Assembly: GCF_003319185.1 (NCBI RefSeq)
Contig: NZ_QOHJ01000011.1
Location: 1 to 42,398 of the forward strand
From: Blastococcus sp. TF02A-30
GTDB lineage: Bacteria; Actinomycetota; Actinomycetes; Mycobacteriales; Geodermatophilaceae
Length of the DNA: 42,398 nt
Direction of reading: 5' to 3'
Positions within the stretch are counted from its first letter, which is position 1; each line of letters opens with the position of its first letter. Shown here one piece after another: positions 33,633 through 41,632 of this stretch. The notes under the pieces are model-generated. The model was not told the origin of the DNA. It did not search any database and saw only the letters and a list, made by a program, of their open reading frames with translations. A program made the position numbers and the translations under genes.

Positions 33633-34693
33633 GCGCCACCCGTACCTGCCCGGCCTGCGGCTACAGCAGCACGTACGCCAGCGACGCCCTCGCCGACCTT
33701 CACCACGCGCGCCATTCCTGTGCGAAGCACCAGCGGGCCACCGAGCGAACACGTCGCCGTGTCCAGCGCGCTCAGAGCCGGGTGAGGCGGGACTGCACCC
33801 ATCCGCGTGCTCGGCATGTGCACGGAACCCGTGCCGCCTATGTCAAGGACCGCTGCCGATGCACCGACTGCACCGCCGCCAACACCGCGTCCGGCCGTGC
33901 CGTGCACCGCGCGCAGACCTTCGGCCGCTGGCGGCCGTTCGTGGACGCGGCCCCGGTGCGCGAGCACCTCCGCGCGCTACGGGCCGCCGGCATCGGCGTC
34001 GAGCAGATCGCCATGCTCGCCGGCCTCTCCACCAACCACGTCCGCGAGCTGGCCAACCCCGGGCGCGACGGCAACCCAGGCATCCGGCGGGTCCGGCCCG
34101 AGACCGCCCACCAGGTCTTACGCGTTCGCGTCGACGAGGCCAATCGTGCACCGCGCAGTCACGTCGGCGCCACGGGCACTCGTCGCCGGCTGCAGGCCCT
34201 GATCGCCATCGGATGGCCCCACGACGAGCTGGCCGCCAGGCTCGGCCGAAACTCAGCTGGTCTCCGACGCAGCATGCTCAGCGACGCCGTCACCGCGCGA
34301 ACCGCCCAGGACGTCACCGCCCTCTACGAACAGCTGTGGAACCTCCGCCCACCACACTCCACCGACGACCAGCGCGCCGCCGCCGACGCCGCCCGCGCCT
34401 TCGCCGCCGAACGCGGCTGGCTGCCACCTCTGGCCTGGGACGACATCGACACCGACCCAGAGCCTCAACACCACGCTCGGCGCGTAGAGAAGGACGACGA
34501 CCTCGACGAGATCGCCATCGAGCGCGCCCTCGCTGGCGACGGCGTCCGCCTCGAGCACCTGACCCTCGCTGAGCAGGACGAAGTCGTCCGGCGCCTCACC
34601 GAACGCGGCGAGTCCATCCGCGACATCGCCCGGCAGCTTGCCACCACCAAACGAACCATTTCCCGCCGGCGCGCATCCATCAACGCCGCGTGA
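33629..34693 (+). CDS. Zinc-ribbon / multi-HTH DNA-binding protein of phage or element type
   Basis: The protein is 354 aa. The N terminus has CPACGYSSTY with HHARHSC, a zinc-finger-like set. Next comes a CTHPRARHVHGT...AAYVKDRCRCTDC segment, a Cys/His module seen in actinophage and mobile-element proteins. It is followed by three HTH-like units: REHLRALRAAGIGVEQIAMLAGLS; ALIAIGWPHDELAARLGRN; and a C-terminal RLTERGESIRDIARQLATTK. It probably binds DNA as a regulator of the element. Codon bias is weaker than in the flanking core genes. No relative is named. Confidence 0.65.
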   Translation: MSATRTCPACGYSSTYASDALADLHHARHSCAKHQRATERTRRRVQRAQSRVRRDCTHPRARHVHGTRAAYVKDRCRCTDCTAANTASGRAVHRAQTFGRWRPFVDAAPVREHLRALRAAGIGVEQIAMLAGLSTNHVRELANPGRDGNPGIRRVRPETAHQVLRVRVDEANRAPRSHVGATGTRRRLQALIAIGWPHDELAARLGRNSAGLRRSMLSDAVTARTAQDVTALYEQLWNLRPPHSTDDQRAAADAARAFAAERGWLPPLAWDDIDTDPEPQHHARRVEKDDDLDEIAIERALAGDGVRLEHLTLAEQDEVVRRLTERGESIRDIARQLATTKRTISRRRASINAA

Positions 34694-34786
34694 TCATGTG
34701 CGGCACGGCGTCGTTGAGGGGCAGCGCCGGCACGGCCGCCGCCCTGTACGGCACGCCATGAACTCCGGCGACCGGGTGGCGGACAG
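34694..34786. other. Gap between convergent HTH and nuoN genes
   Basis: This 93-base gap separates two convergent stops. I see no strong hairpin here, unlike at other convergent junctions in the window. Confidence 0.4.
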
Positions 34787-36256
34787 TCAGCCCGGCAGGA
34801 GAACAGCGAGCCAGACGCCCGACCAGATGCCGAGAAGCAGGGACGCGACGGCGGCCGTATGGAGAACGACGACCGGCTCGAGCACGACACGCTGCACCGT
34901 TCCCGCGGAGGTGCCCGGCCCCGTCCCCCGGGCAGCCGCCGTCGTGCTTTCGCTGGCGGCGACTCCCGTAGCGGCGGGAGCGATCCAGCGCAAATAGTAG
35001 AAGAGGCTCGCTACCGTGTTGATGGCTGCTACGACCACCAACCAAGCAAGCCCGCCATCCCAGGCCGCCGCGAAAACGGCGAGCTTGCCGACGAAGACCG
35101 CCGTGGGTGGAGTGCCGACGAGGCCGAGCAGGCAGACGACGAGGCTGACGACGAGCCATCGGTGGCGTCCGACCGCGGTCGCCCAGTCGGTGATCGTCCG
35201 GGCCACCGGGACCGCCGCGACGGCGGCGAAGGCGCCGATGTTGGTCACCGCGTAGCCGGCCAGGTAGATCGCCAGGGCCGGAACGGCGAGATCGGTGCGC
35301 GCGGCGACGGCGACGACCATGAAGAGGTAGCCGACCTGGCTGACCGTGGAGTAGGCCAGCAGGCGGAGTACGTCGGTCTGGTTGAAGGCGGCCAGGTTGC
35401 CCAGGGTCATGCTGGCCGCGGCGATGACGGCGACCAGGAGTGGCACGTCGAGCGGGACGTCGGCGAAGGGCTCGGCGAGCAGCCGGAAGGCCGCTGCCAC
35501 CGCGCCGATCTTCGGGATCGTGGTGATGTAGGCGGCCATCGGCGGAGTGGTGCCGGCCGTGACGTCGGGAACCCAGAAGTGCACCGGGACGGCACCGGCC
35601 TTGAAGGCGACCCCGGCGAGCACGCCGAGGACGCCCACCGCGAGCAGCGCCGGCGATGCCTCCGGGAGCTGCGCGGCGAGGTCGGGGTATCCGGTTGTAC
35701 CGGCGGCGAGCACAAGGGCGGCGACGCCGACCAGCATCAGCACGCCCACGAAGGCGCCCATCAGGTAGTACTTCATCGTCGCCTCGACACCTGCGGGGTC
35801 CTTGGCGAAGCCGGCCAGCGCGTACAGCGGGACGCTGGCCAGCAGATACGCGGCGACGAGCAGCAGCAGATCGCCGCTGGCGGCCAGCGCAATGCTGCCG
35901 AGCCCGCCGAGCAGCATGAGGACGTAGGCCTCGGTCTCCCGCGGATGTCCGGCCAGCGAGGCCGATGCCAGCCAGACCAGGACAGTCACACCGAGCGCGA
36001 CCACGATCCGGACGACGCCGGTGGTGGTGTCAACGACCCAGGTGCCCTCAAACACCCGCTCCGCCGGCTCGGACAGCGCGACAGCAGCGGCGATCGCACT
36101 GGCCAGGCAGGCGGCGGTGACCAGGAGCCGGACCCGCCACTGCCGGTGCTGCGGGGTCCAGAGGCCCAGCAGCAGGCCGCCGACGGCGCCGAGGAGCAGG
36201 AGCAGTTCGGGGAGCAGGGCGAGCACCCGCTCCCCGCCGCCGGACATGCCGGTCAC
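34787..36256 (-). CDS. nuoN: NuoN-like antiporter subunit of complex-I-type membrane arm
   Basis: The protein is 489 aa with about 14 membrane helices. The central core is clear: FKAGAVPVHFWVPDVTAGTTPPMAAYITTIPKIGAVAA, including the two lysines of the proton path. However, the TM5 glutamate normally seen in an E-L-x-S-x-x-x-Y pattern is missing; the aligned helix reads VAAYLLASVPLYALAG (about 134-149). It ends in a helix-rich tail. The GTG at 36256 overlaps the nuoM stop (GTGA). It is the last gene of the operon. Confidence 0.88.
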   Translation of the reverse strand: MTGMSGGGERVLALLPELLLLLGAVGGLLLGLWTPQHRQWRVRLLVTAACLASAIAAAVALSEPAERVFEGTWVVDTTTGVVRIVVALGVTVLVWLASASLAGHPRETEAYVLMLLGGLGSIALAASGDLLLLVAAYLLASVPLYALAGFAKDPAGVEATMKYYLMGAFVGVLMLVGVAALVLAAGTTGYPDLAAQLPEASPALLAVGVLGVLAGVAFKAGAVPVHFWVPDVTAGTTPPMAAYITTIPKIGAVAAAFRLLAEPFADVPLDVPLLVAVIAAASMTLGNLAAFNQTDVLRLLAYSTVSQVGYLFMVVAVAARTDLAVPALAIYLAGYAVTNIGAFAAVAAVPVARTITDWATAVGRHRWLVVSLVVCLLGLVGTPPTAVFVGKLAVFAAAWDGGLAWLVVVAAINTVASLFYYLRWIAPAATGVAASESTTAAARGTGPGTSAGTVQRVVLEPVVVLHTAAVASLLLGIWSGVWLAVLLPG

Positions 36257-37851
36257 CGGCCCACCAGCTCCACCACCGCCATGGCGGCCGGCTCGAGCAC
36301 GTCCAGCAGGGCACGCGGGAGCAGGCCCAGTACCAGCGCGAGTACGAGGAGCGGGACAACCGATGCCACCTCGTGACCGCGCAGGTCCTGCATCCGGGTC
36401 GCTGTCCGCGGCTGGACGGCGGTCGCCGTCGTGCCGTCCGCACGGTCCGGACGCGGCCCCTCCGCCGGCTTGTCGGGGTCTGTCTCGGATGGGACGACGG
36501 TGTCGCCGGTGAAGAGCCGCTGCAGGGCCAGCAAGAAAAGTCCGGCGGTCACGAGAATGCCGACGACGGCGATCACCGTGGCCACCGGCGCGGCCTGAAG
36601 CGCACCGGTGAACACCTGAAACTCGGCGATGAACCCGGAGAAGCCGGGCAGCCCCAGGGAGCCGAACGCGGCGACCGCGAAGCAGGCGGCGAAGACCGGC
36701 GCCGGCCGGGCCAGTCCACCCCACCGGTCGAAGGCGTAGGTGCGTCCACGGGACCACAGGACGCCGCTGAGCAGGAAGAGCGCGCCGGTGAGCAGGCCGT
36801 GGCTGACCATCTGGTACATCGCCCCGACCGTGGCCACGGTCCGTGCCCCCTCGTCGGCGGAGGCGACCAGGCCGGCTGCGCCCAGTCCGAGCAGCACGTA
36901 GCCCATGTGGTTGACCGAGGTGTAGGCGATCATCCGCTTGACGTCGGTCTGGGCCAGCGCCACGAACGCGCCCCAGAGCACGCTGATCACCCCGACGACG
37001 GCGGCGACCATGGCCCACCGCTGCCAGGCGTCGGGGAGGATCGGCATGGCGATCCGCACGAACCCGTAGGTGCCGAGTTTGAGCAAGATCCCGGCGAGGA
37101 CGGCGGACCCGGCGGCCGGTGCGTCGGTGTGCGCGTCGGGCAGCCAGGTGTGGAACGGGAACAGCGGCGTCTTCACCGCCAGCCCCAGACCGATCGCCAG
37201 CAGGACCAGCCCTCCGGCGACCGGGGAGTCCGCGAGCGGCGGGTTCGCCGCCAGCGCCACCATGTCGAAGGTGCGCTCCTCGCTGCCGAGGAACAGCCCG
37301 ATGAAGCCGACGAGCAGCGCGAGTGACCCGATGAAGGTGTAGAGGAAGAACTTCAGCGCGCTGCGCCGGGCGTTGCCGTGACCCCAGCCGGCGATGACGA
37401 AGTACATCCCGACGATGGACAGGTCGAAGAAGACGAAGAACAGGATCAGGTCGAGCGAGGCGAACGTGCCCATGCACGCGGTCTGGAGGAAGAGGAACAG
37501 CGCGGCGTAGGTGTGCGGCCGGTCCGGTTCGCGGAGTGAGTAGATGGCGCAGGCCAGGAACAGCACCCCGGTCAGGGCCAGCAGCGGCAGGGAGAGCCCG
37601 TCGACGCCGACGTGGTAGCCGGCGTCGACGGTGGGGATCCACTGCAGGTCGGCCTCGTACGCCAGGCCGTCGACGACGCCCGAGGCGCCCTCCCCTGGCT
37701 CGAAGCCCCACCACATCCAGCCGACCAGCGCCAGGTCGACGGCGGAGGCAGCCACCCACACCCCGATCGCCGCGCGACCGGGGACCCTCGGGACTGCCAG
37801 CAGCACACCAGCAGCCAGCAACGGCAGGAAGATCACGACGGTCAGCAGCAC
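36253..37851 (-). CDS. nuoM: NuoM-like antiporter subunit
   Basis: The protein is 532 aa. The family core VKTPLFPFHTWLPDAHTDAPAAGSAVLAGILLKLGTYG is intact with its lysines, and QTDVKRMIAYTSVNHMGYVLLG follows. The TM5 proton-path position, normally Glu, is Asp143 (FFVFFDLSIVGMYF). A long acidic and Thr-rich loop lies before the last helices. GTG 37851 has GAGG upstream and overlaps the nuoL stop by 2 codons or less. Confidence 0.9.
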   Translation of the reverse strand: MLLTVVIFLPLLAAGVLLAVPRVPGRAAIGVWVAASAVDLALVGWMWWGFEPGEGASGVVDGLAYEADLQWIPTVDAGYHVGVDGLSLPLLALTGVLFLACAIYSLREPDRPHTYAALFLFLQTACMGTFASLDLILFFVFFDLSIVGMYFVIAGWGHGNARRSALKFFLYTFIGSLALLVGFIGLFLGSEERTFDMVALAANPPLADSPVAGGLVLLAIGLGLAVKTPLFPFHTWLPDAHTDAPAAGSAVLAGILLKLGTYGFVRIAMPILPDAWQRWAMVAAVVGVISVLWGAFVALAQTDVKRMIAYTSVNHMGYVLLGLGAAGLVASADEGARTVATVGAMYQMVSHGLLTGALFLLSGVLWSRGRTYAFDRWGGLARPAPVFAACFAVAAFGSLGLPGFSGFIAEFQVFTGALQAAPVATVIAVVGILVTAGLFLLALQRLFTGDTVVPSETDPDKPAEGPRPDRADGTTATAVQPRTATRMQDLRGHEVASVVPLLVLALVLGLLPRALLDVLEPAAMAVVELVGR

Positions 37852-37853
37852 GA

Positions 37854-39791
37854 CTACCTCACCACGAGCAGGAGGACGAGCAGGAACCCCAGACCGACGA
37901 CGGCCTGGGCGTAGTACTGGTGCAGCAGCCCCGTCTGCGGACGGCGAGCAGCGCCCCCCGCGTGGCGGAACGCCCGCGCCATGCCGCGGACGGCGCCGTC
38001 CACCACGTCGGTGTCGATGCGCGCGGAGCCGGCCGCGGTGCGGCGGGTCGCTGCGGCGACGCCGGACACCGCGCCGCCCAGGACGCCGTCGTCCGCCCGG
38101 GATGCCATGCCGGCGAGCCGACGGGCGCCGAGGGCCACCCCCACGACCGCCCGGTCGATCACCCTGTCGTCCACGGTGGCCAGCGCCCGGGCTAGCGCCA
38201 TCGCCGGTCGTGGCGAGAGCAGCCGTCCCAGCCCGGCCCACGACGCAAGCGGCCCCCGGGAGAGCTGCTCCGTGACGGCAGGGCGGGCCCGGACCACGGC
38301 GACGGTCAGCCCCAGGGCCACCAGCGCGAGCGCCCCGGAGAGCAGCAGCTCCCCCAGCCCCGGGGACGGCTCCCCTCCCACATCCAGGACCGCCTTGAGT
38401 TGCTCTGCCACGGCCGGCAGCGCGAGCACACCCAGCCCGGCGGCGAACACGGCCAGCACGCCGGCCACGACCGTGGTCAGGGCCGGGACGCGCCGGGTGC
38501 CCGGCTCCTCCTCGTCGAACGCCTCGTCCCCCGCCGGCCTGGCGAGGACGACGGCCAGGATCCGACCGGCGTAGACCGCCGAGACCGCGGCGGCGGCGAG
38601 GCCGACGATGTTCAGCGCGGTCCCGTCGACACCGGCGAGTACCTCGTCCTTGGTGGCCCACAGCGATAGCGGCGGCACGCCGGCCAGCGCGAGGGCGGCG
38701 ACGGTGGCCGCTGCCCCGATCCCCGGATACCGACGGGCGGCGCCACGCAGGCCGGCCAGCTGCTTGGTGCCCAGCGCGGTGAGCCAGGCCCCGGCGGCGA
38801 CGAACAGGCCGGCCTTGACCGCGGCGTGCGCGACCAGCTGGGCGGTGCCGCCAGCGGTGGCACCCACCCCGGCGGCGAGGACGACGAAGCCGATCTGCGC
38901 GGCGGTGCTGGCCGCGAGCAACTGCTTGAAGTCGGTCTGCGCCACGGCCACCGCACCCAGGACCAGCGCGGTCATCGCCCCGGCCCACGCCGCCGCCGTC
39001 GCGGCCCAGCCGGTCGCGGCGAAGAGCGGCTGCATCCGGATCAGCAGGTAGCCGCCGGCGGCCACCATCGTCGCCGAGTGCAGCAGCGCGCTCACCGGGC
39101 TCGGTCCCTGCATCGCCGCCGACAGCCATCCGGAGAAGGGCAGCTGCGCGGACTTGCCGAGTGCGGCGACCAGCAGGCCGGCGGCGGCCACGTCCGCCCA
39201 GCCGCCGCCCGCAGTGTCCAGGTCTGCCAGCACCAGGCTTCCGGGCGCGGCCAGTGCCGCCCCGGCGGCGACGTACAGGCCGAGGTCACCGGCCCGGGTG
39301 GTCACGAACGCCCGGGTGCCGGCGGCCAGCTTGCCCGGCTCGTCCCAGTGGTAGCCGATGAGCGCGTAGGAGGTCGCGCCCATCACCTCCCAGGCCAGCA
39401 GCAGCGCGGGCAGGGTGGCCGCGGTGACCGTGGCCAGCATGGCCGCGACGAACAGCAGCAGGTAGCCGAAGAACCGCCCCCGAGCGGCATCCGCCGGCAG
39501 GTCCACGACGGCGAACACGGTGACCAGCAAGGCGATGCCGGCCACCAGGACGACGAGCACGGCGGAGAGCCCGTCGACGACGAGGCGCAGATCCCCGCCC
39601 TCGACGATCCCGAGGAACGGCATGGAGACGCTCGGTCGGGCAGCCGCCACCAGGATGGCGAGGACGATGGCGACGCCGGTGGCACCAACGGCGACCGGAC
39701 CGGCGGCGCGGTCGGCCCGCCGACCGGTAGCCAGCAGCCCCGCGCCAGTCAGGGCGGGAAGCAGCGCCAGGGCGCCGAGGACGGCGCTCAT
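37854..39791 (-). CDS. nuoL: NuoL-like antiporter subunit
   Basis: The protein is 645 aa, the normal length including the lateral amphipathic helix. Functional positions are conserved: Glu135 (LLAWEVMGATSYALIGY), Lys213 (GKSAQLPFSGWLSAAMQGP) and a late HAAVKAGLFVAAG lysine. The C-terminal helix (about 540-625) is followed by a final anchor LGFLLVLLLVV. ATG 39791 overlaps the nuoK stop (ATGA). Confidence 0.92.
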   Translation of the reverse strand: MSAVLGALALLPALTGAGLLATGRRADRAAGPVAVGATGVAIVLAILVAAARPSVSMPFLGIVEGGDLRLVVDGLSAVLVVLVAGIALLVTVFAVVDLPADAARGRFFGYLLLFVAAMLATVTAATLPALLLAWEVMGATSYALIGYHWDEPGKLAAGTRAFVTTRAGDLGLYVAAGAALAAPGSLVLADLDTAGGGWADVAAAGLLVAALGKSAQLPFSGWLSAAMQGPSPVSALLHSATMVAAGGYLLIRMQPLFAATGWAATAAAWAGAMTALVLGAVAVAQTDFKQLLAASTAAQIGFVVLAAGVGATAGGTAQLVAHAAVKAGLFVAAGAWLTALGTKQLAGLRGAARRYPGIGAAATVAALALAGVPPLSLWATKDEVLAGVDGTALNIVGLAAAAVSAVYAGRILAVVLARPAGDEAFDEEEPGTRRVPALTTVVAGVLAVFAAGLGVLALPAVAEQLKAVLDVGGEPSPGLGELLLSGALALVALGLTVAVVRARPAVTEQLSRGPLASWAGLGRLLSPRPAMALARALATVDDRVIDRAVVGVALGARRLAGMASRADDGVLGGAVSGVAAATRRTAAGSARIDTDVVDGAVRGMARAFRHAGGAARRPQTGLLHQYYAQAVVGLGFLLVLLLVVR

Positions 39792-40105
39792 CCGCGCAGG
39801 TCCGACGCCATGTCGATCATGTCGAGCTGTCGAGCTCGGTAGAAGGCGACGGTGACGGCGAAGCCCATGGCCATCTCCACCGCCATGACCACCAGGGCGA
39901 CGACGACCAGCACCTGGGCGTCGGGCAGCTCCGGCGCGAGGAAGTACCAGGCCGCTCCCCCGGCCAGCAGCACACCATTGAGGACGAGTTCGAGGCCCAT
40001 CATCACCATGACGATCGTCTGCTGGGACAACGCCCCGAACAGCCCGACACCGATCAGGCCGGCGGCGACGGTCAGCACGATCTGCAGCACCAGCTCGGCG
40101 GTCAT
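39788..40105 (-). CDS. nuoK: NuoK-like subunit
   Basis: The protein is 105 aa with three helices. Both conserved membrane glutamates are kept: MMGLELVLNGV and VMAVEMAMGFAV. It should form part of the proton path next to NuoJ. ATG 40105 overlaps the nuoJ stop (ATGA). Confidence 0.92.
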   Translation of the reverse strand: MTAELVLQIVLTVAAGLIGVGLFGALSQQTIVMVMMGLELVLNGVLLAGGAAWYFLAPELPDAQVLVVVALVVMAVEMAMGFAVTVAFYRARQLDMIDMASDLRG

Positions 40106-40683
40106 CGGCGCAGTCCCCCGGACACCGGGTCATCCGGGCGCTGCGAATCCAGCCGCGGGCCGAAACGGTCGTAGCGGCCGCGCGCGGTGGCCAGGACGGT
40201 GCCGGCCAGGATCGTGGCGAACAGCCCGATGCCGATCACCAGCATGACGAGCATGTGGCTGCCCATGATCGCCTCACCGAGCTGGCGGGTGCTGTCAGCC
40301 GGGCGGGAGGTGTCCCGGGTCGGCCAGTCGATCGTCCAGATGCCGACGACGAGGACGACGAACGCACCCGCACCCGTCACGGCCGAGCCCTTGGCGTTGT
40401 GCACCATCGTCATCGGCATAAGCCCGGCCGGGTTCATCATGAACATGATCATGAAGACGGCCATGATCGCCATCTCGATCGTCATCATCAGCGCGGTCAC
40501 GACGGCCAGGTAGACCAGGTCGAGGGCGAGCAGGATGCCCGCCACGGCGAGGAACGACGCCAGCAGGGCGAAGGTCGCCCGTGCCATCGAGTCGACGACG
40601 AAGACGGCGACCCCCGCGGCGACCGACAGGACCCCTAGGACGGCGACGGCCGTGATTGCCCAGCCGGAGAGATCGCTCAGCAT
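40102..40683 (-). CDS. nuoJ: Divergent, Met-rich NuoJ-like subunit
   Basis: The protein is 193 aa with five helices and the NuoJ position and size. TM3 is unusual. The conserved Y-x-G-A-I-x-V-L stretch with its pi-bulge glycine reads MMTIEMAIMAVFMIM, carrying a Glu (about residue 70). Eleven Met occur between residues 66 and 93. The loop after it (PMTMVHNAKG) is also Met/His-bearing. GAGGAGG precedes the ATG. It starts 10 bases after the nuoH stop, with no nuoI between them. Confidence 0.85.
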   Translation of the reverse strand: MLSDLSGWAITAVAVLGVLSVAAGVAVFVVDSMARATFALLASFLAVAGILLALDLVYLAVVTALMMTIEMAIMAVFMIMFMMNPAGLMPMTMVHNAKGSAVTGAGAFVVLVVGIWTIDWPTRDTSRPADSTRQLGEAIMGSHMLVMLVIGIGLFATILAGTVLATARGRYDRFGPRLDSQRPDDPVSGGLRR

Positions 40684-40693
40684 CGGCTCCTCC

Positions 40694-41632
40694 TCACGCG
40701 TAGAACCCGTTCAGGACGAGGACGGCGACGACCAACGCCTGCAGCAGCGTCAGCGGGACGAGGACCATCCAGCCGACCTCCACCGTGCGGTCGGGCCGCA
40801 GCACCGGCATCCGTCGTCCCACCCAAACCAAAGCAGCGACGACGGCCAGCGTCTTCAGCAGGTGCCACAGTGGGCCGGGCAACCAGGGGCCGGAGTCGCC
40901 CCCGAGGAACAGCGCCGCCGCCATGGCCGCGCTCGCGCCGAGGAAGACGGCACGACCGGCCTCCACCAGCAGCCGGTCCACCCCGGACAGTTCCGAGGTG
41001 ACGCCGCCGGCGATGTCGGCTGCGGCGGGTGCGGCGAACGGCCCCCAGAAGGCGAAGGCCGCGGCGCTGGCCACGAAGATCACGAAGGCGACCGGCATCG
41101 TGACCACGAACCACAGGCCCTCCTGCGCGGCCACGACGTCCGTCGTGCGCAGTGAGCCGGCCGCCAGGCCAGCCGTGATGAGCGCGAACATCAGCGGCAG
41201 CTCGTAGGCCAAGCCCTGGGCGAGGAATCGGTATCCACCGGTCAGCGCATGGACGGCGTTCGGGCCCCAGCCGACCAGCCACACCGCCGCCCACAGCAGT
41301 GCCTCCATGGCGTTGAACCACACGAGATCGGCGCTGGTCGACCACAGGGTCCGGCCAGCCACGGGTACCACCGCCAGAGACAGCAGCGCCAGTGTCGGCA
41401 CAGCGACGCAGCCGATCCGCCACAGCAGCCGATCCGCCGCCAGCGTCGTCCGCCGCTGCTCGACCAGCAGACGCGCGCTCGAGCGGATCGGCTCGACAGC
41501 GGCCCCCGATGCGCCGAAGACGACGACGCGGTCGACCACCGCCACCACGAGACCGAGGACAAGTCCCAGCCCCACGACCCCGAGGACCGCCGGGGCCAGC
41601 CCCCACGCCTCCGCCAGAGTCCGCTCAGGCAT
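40694..41632 (-). CDS. nuoH: Divergent NuoH-like subunit
   Basis: The protein is 312 aa with about eight helices. NuoH features include the GWGPNAVHALTGGYRFLAQGLAYELP segment (compare NuoH S-K-Y-A-x-x-G-x-x-R-x-x-A-Q-x-x-x-Y-E) and TSELSG. The quinone-loop acidic run normally read P-E-A-E-x-E-L is PAAADIAGG here (202-210). The N-terminal G-P-N-R quinone motif is not clear. It may have lost quinone binding or use another partner. Its ATG overlaps the preceding gene's stop by 8 bases. Confidence 0.82.
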   Translation of the reverse strand: MPERTLAEAWGLAPAVLGVVGLGLVLGLVVAVVDRVVVFGASGAAVEPIRSSARLLVEQRRTTLAADRLLWRIGCVAVPTLALLSLAVVPVAGRTLWSTSADLVWFNAMEALLWAAVWLVGWGPNAVHALTGGYRFLAQGLAYELPLMFALITAGLAAGSLRTTDVVAAQEGLWFVVTMPVAFVIFVASAAAFAFWGPFAAPAAADIAGGVTSELSGVDRLLVEAGRAVFLGASAAMAAALFLGGDSGPWLPGPLWHLLKTLAVVAALVWVGRRMPVLRPDRTVEVGWMVLVPLTLLQALVVAVLVLNGFYA

